Positions 25,470-34,582 of a stretch of DNA of 64,000 nt are shown in pieces. The position numbers and the translations under genes are program-made. Position 1 is the first letter of the stretch; each line of letters begins with the position of its first letter. This DNA is from UBA10908 sp964608965 (lineage in GTDB: Bacteria; Bacillota; Clostridia; Peptostreptococcales; Anaerovoracaceae). The notes below the pieces were generated by a model. That model made no database searches and had not been told where the DNA came from. It was given only the letters and a program-made list of their open reading frames with translations. Location of the stretch: positions 9,231-73,230 of the forward strand of contig CAZSPZ010000006.1 of NCBI GenBank assembly GCA_964608965.1, written 5' to 3'.

Positions 25470-25949
25470 CTATGACTTCCTGATTTCCATGACTTTGAAT
25501 GACAAAGTCCCCACTTCAACCTGTACTTCCACGGAATCGCCTACCTTTTTGCCTAAAAGAGCTTTACCTACGGGAGATTCGTTGGAAATCTTACCTGCGA
25601 AGGGATCTGCTTCGGTCGCACCCACTATGGTGTACTCGAACTTTTCTTTGGTTTTTGTATCTTTGACAACAACGCAAAGTCCCAAATTGACATGTTCTCC
25701 TGTCAGTTCGTTCTCATTGATTATTTTGCCTTTTCGCATCATGTTTTCCAGCTTTACAATACGATCCTCCAGTTCTGCCTGTTCATTTTTAGCAGAATCA
25801 TATTCGGCGTTTTCGGAAATATCTCCATAAGAAATGGCTTCTTTAATGCGCTCTGCGACTTCGCCCCTTCTTACGGATACTAAGTATTCGTGTTCTTTGA
25901 CAATCTTGTCGTAACCATCTTGGGTCATTAAAATTTGTTCACTCGTCAT
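25470..25949 (-). CDS. greA: Transcription elongation factor GreA
   Basis: 159-residue GreA, which helps RNA polymerase cleave backtracked transcripts. The N-terminal antiparallel coiled coil carries the acidic tip GDISENAEYDSAKNEQAELE; the C-terminal FKBP-like domain includes GKALLGKKVGDSVEV. I use ATG 25949 (GAGG upstream, normal family length); the ATG at 25964 has no ribosome site. Confidence 0.96.
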   Translation of the reverse strand: MTSEQILMTQDGYDKIVKEHEYLVSVRRGEVAERIKEAISYGDISENAEYDSAKNEQAELEDRIVKLENMMRKGKIINENELTGEHVNLGLCVVVKDTKTKEKFEYTIVGATEADPFAGKISNESPVGKALLGKKVGDSVEVQVEVGTLSFKVMEIRKS

Positions 25950-25990
25950 TTCTGTAATCCTCATTTCTGTTTTATCTTAAGCCATGCTGC

Positions 25991-26947
25991 TTAACGGCCT
26001 AACCTGCTTACTATATCCAACATCTCTTCAGCGGTAGCCGCTGTATTAGCTTCTCTTCTCAACTCTGCAGCACGCTTCGTTCCTTTTATATACCAACTCA
26101 CATGCTTTCTCATTTCCCGTACTGCCGCATATTCGCCTTTGTCGGCAATGGTCAATTTTAGGTGAGTTTCTATCATACTTTGAATTTCGTCTGTCTCGGG
26201 CCTTGGAGGAATGGGCTTTCCTTCCCAAAGCGCCAAAGTTTCTCTGAAAATCCAGGGATTTCCCAAGGCACCTCGAGCGATCATAACGCCGTCGCAGCCT
26301 GTCCGGGAAAGCATATTTACTGCATCCTCTGCCGAAAACGTATCTCCGTTTCCGATAACCGGTATGCGCAAAGCGCTTTTTATTTCCGTGATTTTATTCC
26401 AATCAGCTTTACCTGAGTAATATTGTTCTCTTGTTCTCCCGTGGACAGCGAGTGCAGCGGCACCCGCGGCTTCCATGTCGCAGGCAAACTTGGCATAATC
26501 GAAAGGTTCGTCGGAAAAACCGATTCTCATTTTTACGGTTACAGGCTTTCCTGCTTTATCGACAATTGCGCGAACGCAACGCTTGGCCAAATCAGGGCGA
26601 TTGAGCAAAGCGGATCCTTCTCCATTTCTGACCACTTTCGGTACGGGACAGCCCATGTTGACATCCAAAAGAACATTCGGCCTTTCTCTGAGGTATTCTG
26701 CCGCATAAGCCAACATTTCCGGTTCCGCCCCGAAAAGTTGTATCCCTACAGGCCCTTCTTCCTCTGTAATGGAGAGAAGCGCTTCCGTATTATTGCTCTT
26801 ATAATATATTCCTTTTGCACTGACCATTTCAGTATAGGTAAGCGCTGCGCCTTGCTCGTGGCACAGACGGCGAAACGCACCATCGGTGATGCCCGCCAGA
26901 GGTGCCAGCACAAAAGGCGATTGCAATGCGATTCCGCCTATTTTCAA
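25991..26947 (-). CDS. dusB: tRNA-dihydrouridine synthase, DusB type
   Basis: 318-residue flavoenzyme that reduces uridine to dihydrouridine in tRNA with FMN and NADPH. The TIM-barrel shows ALAPLAGITDGAFRRLC, the catalytic cysteine in DVNMGCPVPKVVRNGEGSAL, GRTREQYYSGKADW and the FMN phosphate site IGNGDTF / GALGNPWIF. The start codon is TTG at 26947, 4 bp after the coaX stop codon, with only a distant AAGGCGG. The order dusB-greA-lysS recurs in Firmicutes. Confidence 0.95.
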   Translation of the reverse strand: MKIGGIALQSPFVLAPLAGITDGAFRRLCHEQGAALTYTEMVSAKGIYYKSNNTEALLSITEEEGPVGIQLFGAEPEMLAYAAEYLRERPNVLLDVNMGCPVPKVVRNGEGSALLNRPDLAKRCVRAIVDKAGKPVTVKMRIGFSDEPFDYAKFACDMEAAGAAALAVHGRTREQYYSGKADWNKITEIKSALRIPVIGNGDTFSAEDAVNMLSRTGCDGVMIARGALGNPWIFRETLALWEGKPIPPRPETDEIQSMIETHLKLTIADKGEYAAVREMRKHVSWYIKGTKRAAELRREANTAATAEEMLDIVSRLGR

Positions 26948-26951
26948 ATCT

Positions 26952-27779
26952 TTAATTGCCGCCTTCTTTTTTCTTGTTTCTTTTCCCTTTGCTTCCCGGG
27001 CAGTTTTTTTCGTAAATCAACTGAAGACCGGTAAGCGTAAGAAGTTTATCAACGTGATCGATGCACGAGATTTCCGAAGCGATAAGTGTCGCCAGGCCTC
27101 CCGTAGCAACTACCGTAATGGGCTTATCGCTTTTTGTATATTCACATATTTCGCTTTTCATCCTGGTAATGATATGTTCAACCATACCCATATTGCCATA
27201 GACCACACCGGCCTGTATCCCTTCGCTCGTATTTTTACAAAGCAGGTGTCCGGGCGCTTCCAAATCAACTCTCGGCAGCTTTGCCGTTTTTTCAAAGAGA
27301 GCGTCCGCAGAAATTTTTATGCCGGGAGCGATAACGCCTCCAAGGTATTCCGATTGATCCGTAATGGCGCAAAAGGTGGTGGCGGTCCCAAAATCAATCA
27401 CGATGAGAGGTGCATGATATTTTTCCAAAGCCGCAACTGCGTTCACGATACGATCGGCTCCAAGTTGCTTTGGATTATCATATTTTACAATGAGTCCGGT
27501 TTTTACTCCGGGGCCTACGACAATCGCCTTTGTGTTAAAATACTTCTGTGAAAGATGCTGCAGCGTATAGATGATGGAAGGAACTACCGTCGAAATAATC
27601 ACTTCGGTAACATCCTTAATGGATAATCCTTCGTAAATGAACAACTGATTGATAATCATGCCATATTCATCCGCACTTTTATTTTTGTCGGTTTCCAGAC
27701 GCCAATTCTGCAAGAGTTCTCTATCCTTGTATACGCCCAGAACGATATTTGTGTTTCCCACGTCAAATGCTAAAAGCAT
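26952..27779 (-). CDS. coaX: Type III pantothenate kinase
   Basis: 275-residue CoaX, an ASKHA-fold enzyme making 4'-phosphopantothenate, first step of coenzyme A synthesis. Nucleotide motifs MLLAFDVGNTNIVLGVY at the start, LGADRIVNAVAAL and VIDFGTATTFCAI are intact. ATG 27779 has AGGAG six bases away and is preferred to ATG 27785, which touches the site. The last 15 residues are a strongly basic tail (GKRNKKKEGG) beyond the normal end of the family. Confidence 0.95.
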   Translation of the reverse strand: MLLAFDVGNTNIVLGVYKDRELLQNWRLETDKNKSADEYGMIINQLFIYEGLSIKDVTEVIISTVVPSIIYTLQHLSQKYFNTKAIVVGPGVKTGLIVKYDNPKQLGADRIVNAVAALEKYHAPLIVIDFGTATTFCAITDQSEYLGGVIAPGIKISADALFEKTAKLPRVDLEAPGHLLCKNTSEGIQAGVVYGNMGMVEHIITRMKSEICEYTKSDKPITVVATGGLATLIASEISCIDHVDKLLTLTGLQLIYEKNCPGSKGKRNKKKEGGN

Positions 27780-27794
27780 ACCCATCTCCTAAAT

Positions 27795-28964
27795 CTAGAA
27801 AGAACGCACTTCTTTTTCTATTCTGGCCACTGCCAGAGCCATCATGAGTCCCGGAACAATCGTGTTTCCGGTGATATCTACGCCTAAGACTTCTTTTATT
27901 CGCTTCAACCGATATTGTACCGTATTCGCGTGGATGTTCATAATTTTTGCTGTCTTTGCCGTGGAAAGGCCGGCGTCTAAAACAAATGTCTCCAGAGTTT
28001 CCATCAGCTGCTTTCCCTTGGCATCTTTCGCGTTTTTAAAAGGCTTGATTAAATCCAAATAGTTTTTTTTGACGGATCCGCCTTTCATGCAAATATTTAC
28101 ACAGTTGCTGGCCAGCGCCAATTCGTATTTTGAAAAGGAATGTTTGTGCGGGAATATAAGCTGAATAAATGCTTCGGTTTCATTGATGATCTGAAATGCG
28201 TTGCACATGCCTTCCACGCCTTCCAACCCCGAAACGTGGAACGTTTTATCTGCTCCCGCCTCGAACATCTGGCGGGCAAGACCTTTCCATTCGGGTTCTC
28301 CATATTCTTTCGCATCGGGAGAATCCAAGAGGATGCCGGAAATTTCATCACCCTCTGTTACTTTAATTGTCCTGATGTCGAATTCTTTTTCGAAGGCTGC
28401 CAGTTTTTTTAATCCGTCTTCCTTCTGTACACCCGGGACGAAAAATACGCCCTTGCACATTTCGCCTGTCAAATCCAACTCCTGCATCAGCGTATACGCC
28501 AGACTTCGGTTCCCTCTGCGCAGAGCTCTGATGAATTCTGCGGTCGTGTCCCGCTCAGGCGTAAAATTCCACATACCCATGGAAAGTTCGATAATCTCCG
28601 CGAGCTTTACGATTTCGTCCTGCGTATAATTTTCATCGTTATCCACAAGCATCAGGTAATACTTGACACCGCTGATTGTTATTGGGCCCCAATAAGTGGT
28701 AAGGCCTTTGTAATCCAGCCTTGTGTTTTTTGTATTTTTATCGATATCCTGTTCAATGCCTAATCTTACGACATCTTCTATGGATACGATATGGCGTGTT
28801 TCTACCGAAAATACGGTGTTGAAATCGCTGGAGAACAAAACGACCTGAAAATTATTGTTGATAGCAGCTTCGCGAATGGCAACAGGAAAACTGCTGTACT
28901 TTTCAAAGTTCAGCAGGTGGTAGATGCTATTGTTTATAAGGCTGTTGGAAAAAGTTTCTGCCAT
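27795..28964 (-). CDS. PucR/CdaR-family transcription regulator
   Basis: 389-residue regulator. The C-terminal PucR helix-turn-helix (about 325-385) reads LSTAKTAKIMNIHANTVQYR and LKRIKEVLGVDI. Upstream is a GGDEF-like/CdaR middle region and an N-terminal sensory region of unknown ligand. The gene overlaps the ftsH stop codon (TAATG) and is followed 15 bp later by coaX. A target cannot be read from the sequence. In related species PucR-type proteins control purine, sugar-acid or amino-acid use. Confidence 0.85.
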   Translation of the reverse strand: MAETFSNSLINNSIYHLLNFEKYSSFPVAIREAAINNNFQVVLFSSDFNTVFSVETRHIVSIEDVVRLGIEQDIDKNTKNTRLDYKGLTTYWGPITISGVKYYLMLVDNDENYTQDEIVKLAEIIELSMGMWNFTPERDTTAEFIRALRRGNRSLAYTLMQELDLTGEMCKGVFFVPGVQKEDGLKKLAAFEKEFDIRTIKVTEGDEISGILLDSPDAKEYGEPEWKGLARQMFEAGADKTFHVSGLEGVEGMCNAFQIINETEAFIQLIFPHKHSFSKYELALASNCVNICMKGGSVKKNYLDLIKPFKNAKDAKGKQLMETLETFVLDAGLSTAKTAKIMNIHANTVQYRLKRIKEVLGVDITGNTIVPGLMMALAVARIEKEVRSF

Positions 28965-31069
28965 TATTCTTCCTTCTTTTTCTGTTCCTCTTGCCTTTCA
29001 ATATCTTGCTTTTCGCGAAGATTTGAAAGGTCCTGAAATACCATACGTCCGTCCTGTCCGACAACCGCGACGCGTTTGCCTTTTTCCAAGTGCGCCCGCA
29101 GCTGATCTTCAATCGCTTTTTTTTCGGCTTCTTCCGCGGCAGCTCTCTTAAGGGATTCCTCCCTGTTCGCTTCTTCCTTGGCTTTCATTTGATCTTCGTT
29201 AATCTTTGCGATTTCTTCCAGATTCTTCTCGCCGGTAAAAAGTAATTCGAACTGTTTTCCGTCTATCGTTTCCAACTCAAGAAGCGCATCTGCTATAAGG
29301 TTGAGTTCCTTTGTGTATTTGGTTAATATTTCTTCGGTGTTTTTATAAGCGGTTTCTATGATCGCTTTGATTTCCAAATCTATTTGAGAAGCCAGGCTTT
29401 CAGAGAAATTTCTGCGGGAAGAAAAATCTTTTCCCAAGAAGACTTCGTCGGAGTCGCTGTAATTGATCGGTCCGATCTTGTCGCTCATGCCGTACTTTGT
29501 AATCATATTGCGAGCTATTGTAGTGGCTCTTTCCAAATCGTTGCTTGCACCTGTGCTGATATCTTTCAACATCAGTTGTTCTGCCACACGACCCCCGAGG
29601 AGGTGCATAATCTGCTGCTCCATTTCGGTTTTCGTCATATAGTATTTATCTTCTTTGGGAAGCGTCATTGTAAAGCCACCGGCTCTTCCCCTTGGCATAA
29701 TCGTAACTTGGTGAACCGGGTCTGTGTTAGGCAGCGCTCTGGCTACAATGGCGTGGCCGGCTTCATGGAATGCCGTAAGCTTTTTTTCCGAATCGCTTAT
29801 TACTCTGCTTTTCTTTTGCGGCCCTGCTATAACACGGGTGATTGCTTCTTCCAAATCATCCATATGAATTTCACTGCCATTCCTTCTTGCAGTAAGAAGC
29901 GCCGCTTCGTTCATCATGTTTTCTATGTCGGCCGGCGTAAATCCCGGTGTTCTTCTTGCAAGGATTTTAAGGTCAATTCCCTTGTCCAGCGGCTTGTTTT
30001 TTGAATGGACTTTGAATATCGCTTCTCTGCCTTTAATATCGGGAATGCCGATCGACACTTCTCTGTCGAATCTTCCGGGTCTTAAGATTGCGGGATCCAA
30101 GACGTCCGGCCTGTTCGTGGCTGCCAATATGATGATGCCTTCGTTAATACCAAAACCGTCCATCTCTACGAGAAGCTGGTTAAGGGTCTGCTCTCTTTCA
30201 TCATTTCCGCCGCCGATGCCCGCGCCTCTTCTTCTTCCGACCGCATCAATTTCATCGATGAATATAATGCAGGGCGCATTTTTCTTTGCTTCCGCGAAAA
30301 GATCTCTTACGCGGGAAGCGCCCACGCCGACAAACATCTCCACAAAGTCTGAACCGCTTATCGAGAAAAACGGTACGCCGGCTTCTCCGGCCACAGCTTT
30401 GGAAATATAAGTCTTGCCCGTTCCCGGAGGCCCTACAAGAAGGACACCCTTTGGGATACGCGCACCTAATTCCATATATTTTTTGGGGCTGCGAAGGAAG
30501 TCTACAATTTCTTCCAACTCTGCTTTTTCTTCGTCCAGTCCGGCCACATCATCGAAAGTAATTTTCTTTAAGTCGCCGTCTTTTAACATATGCGCCCTGT
30601 TTTTTCCGAAATTCATGACACTCTTGTTGCCGCCGCCGGCTCCGTTCGCGCCCATGAAACTCGTCCAGAAAAATATCATTACACCGATCAGCAGCAGCGT
30701 CGGAAGCCAACTCATCCATGCAGCCATGGAGGAAGGTTTAACGCTCTGGACAATCAACGTGGTTCCTGATTGAGGGATAATATAAGTTGTGCTCACCGTT
30801 TCCATATCGTACGTGGTTGGTGCATAAGTCAGAAAATATGTACCATCCTTCAGTTCTCCTTCGTATCGACGGGAACTTTCGGTTATTTTTACGGTTTTCA
30901 CTTGTTCGTCAGCCAAATAAGATACGAATTCGGAAAATTCTAAGCTTTTGACAGACTGCTGGTTGTCTGCGATGGTTCCTTGATAAAACCAAGCAAAACC
31001 CAACACGATTGCAAATATCAGAAAGTAGATTCCTACGCCTCTTAATGCATTACTTTTCTTGTTATTCAA
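28964..31069 (-). CDS. ftsH: ATP-dependent membrane metalloprotease FtsH
   Basis: 701-residue FtsH. Two membrane helices (about 9-28 and 112-135) flank a small extracytoplasmic domain; the AAA domain has Walker A GPPGTGKT, Walker B CIIFIDEID and the second region of homology (AATNRPDVLDPAILRPGRFD); the zinc protease site is HEAGH with a downstream acidic ligand in STGASNDLERAT. It degrades membrane and regulatory proteins. The C-terminus (about 615-701) is an unusually long Glu/Lys/Ala-rich helical tail. The start is TTG at 31069 with GGAGG ten bases away. It follows tilS by 72 bp, as in many Firmicutes. Confidence 0.96.
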   Translation of the reverse strand: MNNKKSNALRGVGIYFLIFAIVLGFAWFYQGTIADNQQSVKSLEFSEFVSYLADEQVKTVKITESSRRYEGELKDGTYFLTYAPTTYDMETVSTTYIIPQSGTTLIVQSVKPSSMAAWMSWLPTLLLIGVMIFFWTSFMGANGAGGGNKSVMNFGKNRAHMLKDGDLKKITFDDVAGLDEEKAELEEIVDFLRSPKKYMELGARIPKGVLLVGPPGTGKTYISKAVAGEAGVPFFSISGSDFVEMFVGVGASRVRDLFAEAKKNAPCIIFIDEIDAVGRRRGAGIGGGNDEREQTLNQLLVEMDGFGINEGIIILAATNRPDVLDPAILRPGRFDREVSIGIPDIKGREAIFKVHSKNKPLDKGIDLKILARRTPGFTPADIENMMNEAALLTARRNGSEIHMDDLEEAITRVIAGPQKKSRVISDSEKKLTAFHEAGHAIVARALPNTDPVHQVTIMPRGRAGGFTMTLPKEDKYYMTKTEMEQQIMHLLGGRVAEQLMLKDISTGASNDLERATTIARNMITKYGMSDKIGPINYSDSDEVFLGKDFSSRRNFSESLASQIDLEIKAIIETAYKNTEEILTKYTKELNLIADALLELETIDGKQFELLFTGEKNLEEIAKINEDQMKAKEEANREESLKRAAAEEAEKKAIEDQLRAHLEKGKRVAVVGQDGRMVFQDLSNLREKQDIERQEEQKKKEE

Positions 31070-31141
31070 TGACAGAAATCCTCCATATAATCTCTAATTT
31101 TTTAATACCACTTACCCATTTTTGTACAAAGACACAACATT

Positions 31142-32548
31142 TTAGCATATTTCCTGGTGTATATCAAGCAATATCACAGTTTCCGTGTCTTCGGTCACCT
31201 TGAACCTTTCATTGACGGGTCCGTTGAAAATCCAGAGAATCTCGCTGCCTGCACACACGAGAGGCACATTGTCCCGAACCCGCTTTTCCACCTTGGCATC
31301 CACGAAATAGTCCTGCAGTTTTTTTGTTCCGGAAAAACCCAACGGCTGAATGTAGTCTCCGGGCAGCCTTGTGCGCAAAACAATAGGGGCGTTTAAGCTT
31401 TTTATCTTACCTGCATCCAATGCTTTCTGTCCCGAAGGCAACGCCTTTATATCTTCTATCGTACTCCGAGGCAGGAACGTCTGGCTAAGAACGAACCGCT
31501 TGCCGCCATTCAAATCTTGGACGTTCAGGTCTTTCGGCCTGCTAAAAACAGTTTTATCATAGGACATTTCCGTTTTATATCCTTGCGGAAACTCTATGAC
31601 GGTTCCGTGCGAGGCGTCTTGAAGCGCAGCCCACAGAGAATTTAAATGCGAATGTCCGATATCCTCGACAAGCCCTAACCGGCAAAATATCGACTTAATC
31701 AGGCGTTTGCCTAATGCGGGATCAAGCGAAGCCAAATCTGCAGTCGAATAGGCGATGGTATCTGCGTCGTCTTCCGCGCTTTTAAACACCTCGACCTTCT
31801 CCGAGAGTTTTTCTTTGACCAGTTTTTCTAAAAAGGCATCATCTTCTCGCGCATTATCGGAAAGCCTTGCCAATGTGTCTTTAAGGTTGGGGTTATATTC
31901 CTTTTCCAGCAGGGGAATCAAGTCCAGGCGAAGTCGATTTCTGGTAAATTCCTTGCTGGCGTTGGTGCAATCCCAGCGGGGAGATAAATTGTAAGACGCG
32001 CAATATTCTTCTATATCTTTTCTGGGCGTATCCAACAAGGGCCTTATGACTCCGTCCGGCCGCATATACTCCATGGCGGAAAGGCCGTGAATCCCTGTTC
32101 CGCGAAGCAGCCGCATCAGAACAGTTTCGGCTTGATCGTCCTTGTTGTGTGCAAAAGCAATACGGACATTCGATCGTTTCTGCAATTTTATGTCGCCGGC
32201 TTCTTTAAAAAGTGCCTGATGCCGCGCACGTCTGCCCGCTTCTTCCACCGATATATTTTCTTTTTTTGCCAAAGCGCGTACATCGCAGGAGCAGATGGTA
32301 AGCGGCACCGCTAAAGAATCGCAGTGAGAGGTGAGCCATGCCGCATCTTCGGTGGCCGTTTCTCCTCGCATAAGGTGGTTTATATGAACGCAAGATAATG
32401 AAAAACCAAGCTCGTTTCGGAGCTCGGTCAAAATGTGAAGAAGGCACAGGGAATCAGCCCCTCCGGAAAGTCCCAGGATAACAGTGTCGCCGGGGGATAT
32501 CAAATCGTGATCTTGAATTGTTCTTCTTACGATTTGCTCTGCTTTCAT
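31142..32548 (-). CDS. tilS: tRNA(Ile)-lysidine synthase
   Basis: 468-residue TilS, which converts the wobble cytidine of the CAU-anticodon tRNA-Ile to lysidine so that it reads AUA. N-type ATP pyrophosphatase motif LGLSGGADSLCLLHIL (about 26-41), the family motif FAHNKDDQAETVLMRLLRGT, and a C-terminal TilS domain (about 375-460; RLPGDYIQPLGFSGTKKLQD). It overlaps the flavodiiron gene by 4 bp (ATGA). Confidence 0.95.
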   Translation of the reverse strand: MKAEQIVRRTIQDHDLISPGDTVILGLSGGADSLCLLHILTELRNELGFSLSCVHINHLMRGETATEDAAWLTSHCDSLAVPLTICSCDVRALAKKENISVEEAGRRARHQALFKEAGDIKLQKRSNVRIAFAHNKDDQAETVLMRLLRGTGIHGLSAMEYMRPDGVIRPLLDTPRKDIEEYCASYNLSPRWDCTNASKEFTRNRLRLDLIPLLEKEYNPNLKDTLARLSDNAREDDAFLEKLVKEKLSEKVEVFKSAEDDADTIAYSTADLASLDPALGKRLIKSIFCRLGLVEDIGHSHLNSLWAALQDASHGTVIEFPQGYKTEMSYDKTVFSRPKDLNVQDLNGGKRFVLSQTFLPRSTIEDIKALPSGQKALDAGKIKSLNAPIVLRTRLPGDYIQPLGFSGTKKLQDYFVDAKVEKRVRDNVPLVCAGSEILWIFNGPVNERFKVTEDTETVILLDIHQEIC

Positions 32549-33759
32549 CTCTTATATACGCTTAATGATTTCGCTATTTCGTCAGCCAGTGCCCCGAGGC
32601 ATTCCAGTTGATCTTCTTTCAGCGAAGATTTTATGCTTACCGTACTTCCGATTATTTCCATGTCTTTCATGCTTGAAACAATCTCTGTCATCAACCGGCC
32701 GGAAGAAGCCATCCATGTGCCATTTTCCATGATGGCGATTTTCCTTTTTTGCAGGTTATGAGCTTTTAAATCCAGAAGAAGCGTCTGCATATTGACGAAT
32801 ATCTCTCCATTATAGGTGGAAGAAGCCAGCACGATATGGCTGCAGCGAAAAGCTTCGGATACGATATAAGACATGTGCGTAGAAGAAACGTCGTACATTG
32901 CAATGTTCTTGATACCGTTTTGAGCCAAAGCAGAGGCCAGGATATCCGCGGCGTTTTCAGTATTTCCATAAATGGAACCGAAGACGATCATGACCGCTTT
33001 GTCTTCCGGAGTATATGTGCTCCACTGATCGTATTTGCCGATGTACCAATCTATATTTTCTCTCCAGACAGGTCCATGCAAAGGACAGAGTAACGAGATT
33101 TCGAGTTCTTTGGCTTTCTTAAGAAGCGCCTGAACCTGAGGTCCGTATTTGCCCACGATGTTGCAATAATATCTTCTGGCATCATCCAGGCGTGTAGCCT
33201 GAAAATCCATTTCGTCCGCAAAGAGATTTCCGTTGATTGCGCCAAAGGTGCCGAATGCATCTCCTGAATATAAAACTTTATCCGTTGCGTCGTAAGTGAC
33301 CATGGTTTCCGGCCAATGAACCATCGGCGCCATCACAAAAGAAAAAGAGTGGCGGCCGGTTTGGAGGATATCGCCTTCTTTCACCACGATGCAATGGGCA
33401 TCTATGTCGAAAGTAAAAAACTGTTTAATCATATTGATGCTTTTGGAGTTTGTTACAACTTTTAAATCCGGATAGCGCTTAAACAGATCGCCGATCGCAG
33501 CGCCATGGTCCGGCTCCATATGGTTGACGATCAGATAATCGAGCGGTCTTCCGTTTAAAACGTGCTCCACATTTTCGAAAAAAAGTCCCTCGATGGATTT
33601 ATCGACCGCATCGATGAGTACTGTTTTTTCATCCATGACCAGATAGGCATTGTATGAAATACCTTCGGGAATAGGATAAACATTTTCAAAGAGCGCCAAT
33701 CGCCTGTCGCTTCCGCCAACCCAATACATATCTTCTTTTACTTTTTTTACACAATACAT
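32545..33759 (-). CDS. fprA: Flavodiiron protein (A-type flavoprotein, FprA)
   Basis: 404-residue flavodiiron protein, reducing O2 to water (or NO to N2O) to protect an anaerobe. N-terminal metallo-beta-lactamase domain (about 1-250) with diiron ligands HMEPDHGAAIGDL and later histidines in MVHWPETMV and LCPLHGPVW; C-terminal flavodoxin domain (about 258-400) with FMN loop FGSIYGNTENAAD. No rubredoxin domain is fused. The start at 33759 follows AGAGGAG. It lies inside the translation-linked run metG-tatD-fprA-tilS. Confidence 0.95.
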   Translation of the reverse strand: MYCVKKVKEDMYWVGGSDRRLALFENVYPIPEGISYNAYLVMDEKTVLIDAVDKSIEGLFFENVEHVLNGRPLDYLIVNHMEPDHGAAIGDLFKRYPDLKVVTNSKSINMIKQFFTFDIDAHCIVVKEGDILQTGRHSFSFVMAPMVHWPETMVTYDATDKVLYSGDAFGTFGAINGNLFADEMDFQATRLDDARRYYCNIVGKYGPQVQALLKKAKELEISLLCPLHGPVWRENIDWYIGKYDQWSTYTPEDKAVMIVFGSIYGNTENAADILASALAQNGIKNIAMYDVSSTHMSYIVSEAFRCSHIVLASSTYNGEIFVNMQTLLLDLKAHNLQKRKIAIMENGTWMASSGRLMTEIVSSMKDMEIIGSTVSIKSSLKEDQLECLGALADEIAKSLSVYKR

Positions 33760-33763
33760 CGTT

Positions 33764-34582
33764 TTACTCCTCTATATCGAAAAATCTACATGCGTTTTTA
33801 TATGTCTGCATCGAAGCTTCCTCGTAAGAAATGCTTTTTATTTCTGCAACTTTGCGTGCTGTGTATTCCACATAAATCGGTTTATTCGTCTTCCCTCTAA
33901 AAGGCTCCGGCGCCAAATAAGGGGCATCCGTTTCTACAAGCAAGTGGAGAATATCTATTGATTCAACCACTTCGATGGCTTTTCTGGCATTGCGAAAAGT
34001 GATGGGACCTGCAATGCTGATGGTGGCGCCGAGTTTTACATACTGCCTTGCCATTTCTGCGCTCCCTGAATAGCAGTGCAGGAGAACTCTGGCATCCTCC
34101 GACCCGTCGGGTCGCGGCGCAAAGCTTGCTTTGCGCTGTAAGGAAAACGCGCCGTTTTCCTTAAGGATGCGCAGCACGTCTTCGCTTGCCTCTCTGTCGT
34201 GAATCACAATCGGCATCCCAAGCTCGCAAGCCATTTTGATTTGCCTTGCAAACCAGTAACGCTGTACGTCTCGTTCCGAAAAATCGTAGTGATAATCCAG
34301 CCCTATTTCTCCGATGGCTTTTACTTTCGGCTTTCCGGCAAGACCTTTTATCATCAAAAGCTGTTCTTCGTCGAAATCTTTGGTTTCGTGAGGATGACAA
34401 CCCACAACCGCGTAGCAGAAATCGTTTGCCGCCGCCGTTCTTGTCGCTTCTAAGGAAGTGGCAAGGTCCGAGCCTACATCCATCACAAATGCAAGCTCGG
34501 ACTCTCTTATTTCTTTGTAAAGCTCGTCTCGACAGACATCAAATCGCCTATCGCTAATATGCGAATGTGAATCGAAAAGCAT
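33764..34582 (-). CDS. tatD: TatD-family metal-dependent DNase
   Basis: 272-residue TIM-barrel hydrolase with metal ligands HSHISD (N-terminus), GEIGLDYHYD, VIHDREA, LHCYSGSAEM and ETDAPYLAPEPFRG. It has 3'-5' exonuclease activity on DNA in studied members. Its start codon overlaps the metG stop codon (TGATG); metG-tatD pairing is widespread in Firmicutes. An insertion of about 20 residues (LQRKASFAPRPDGSEDA) between strands is unusual for the family. Confidence 0.94.
   Translation of the reverse strand: MLFDSHSHISDRRFDVCRDELYKEIRESELAFVMDVGSDLATSLEATRTAAANDFCYAVVGCHPHETKDFDEEQLLMIKGLAGKPKVKAIGEIGLDYHYDFSERDVQRYWFARQIKMACELGMPIVIHDREASEDVLRILKENGAFSLQRKASFAPRPDGSEDARVLLHCYSGSAEMARQYVKLGATISIAGPITFRNARKAIEVVESIDILHLLVETDAPYLAPEPFRGKTNKPIYVEYTARKVAEIKSISYEEASMQTYKNACRFFDIEE

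Noticed and set aside
34078..34160. Local inverted repeat inside tatD (AAGCTTGCTTTGCGC region with GGCGC/GCGCC-like pairs) considered as an insertion or REP element
   Set aside because: It lies in frame as part of an extra loop of TatD and no second copy was seen in the window.
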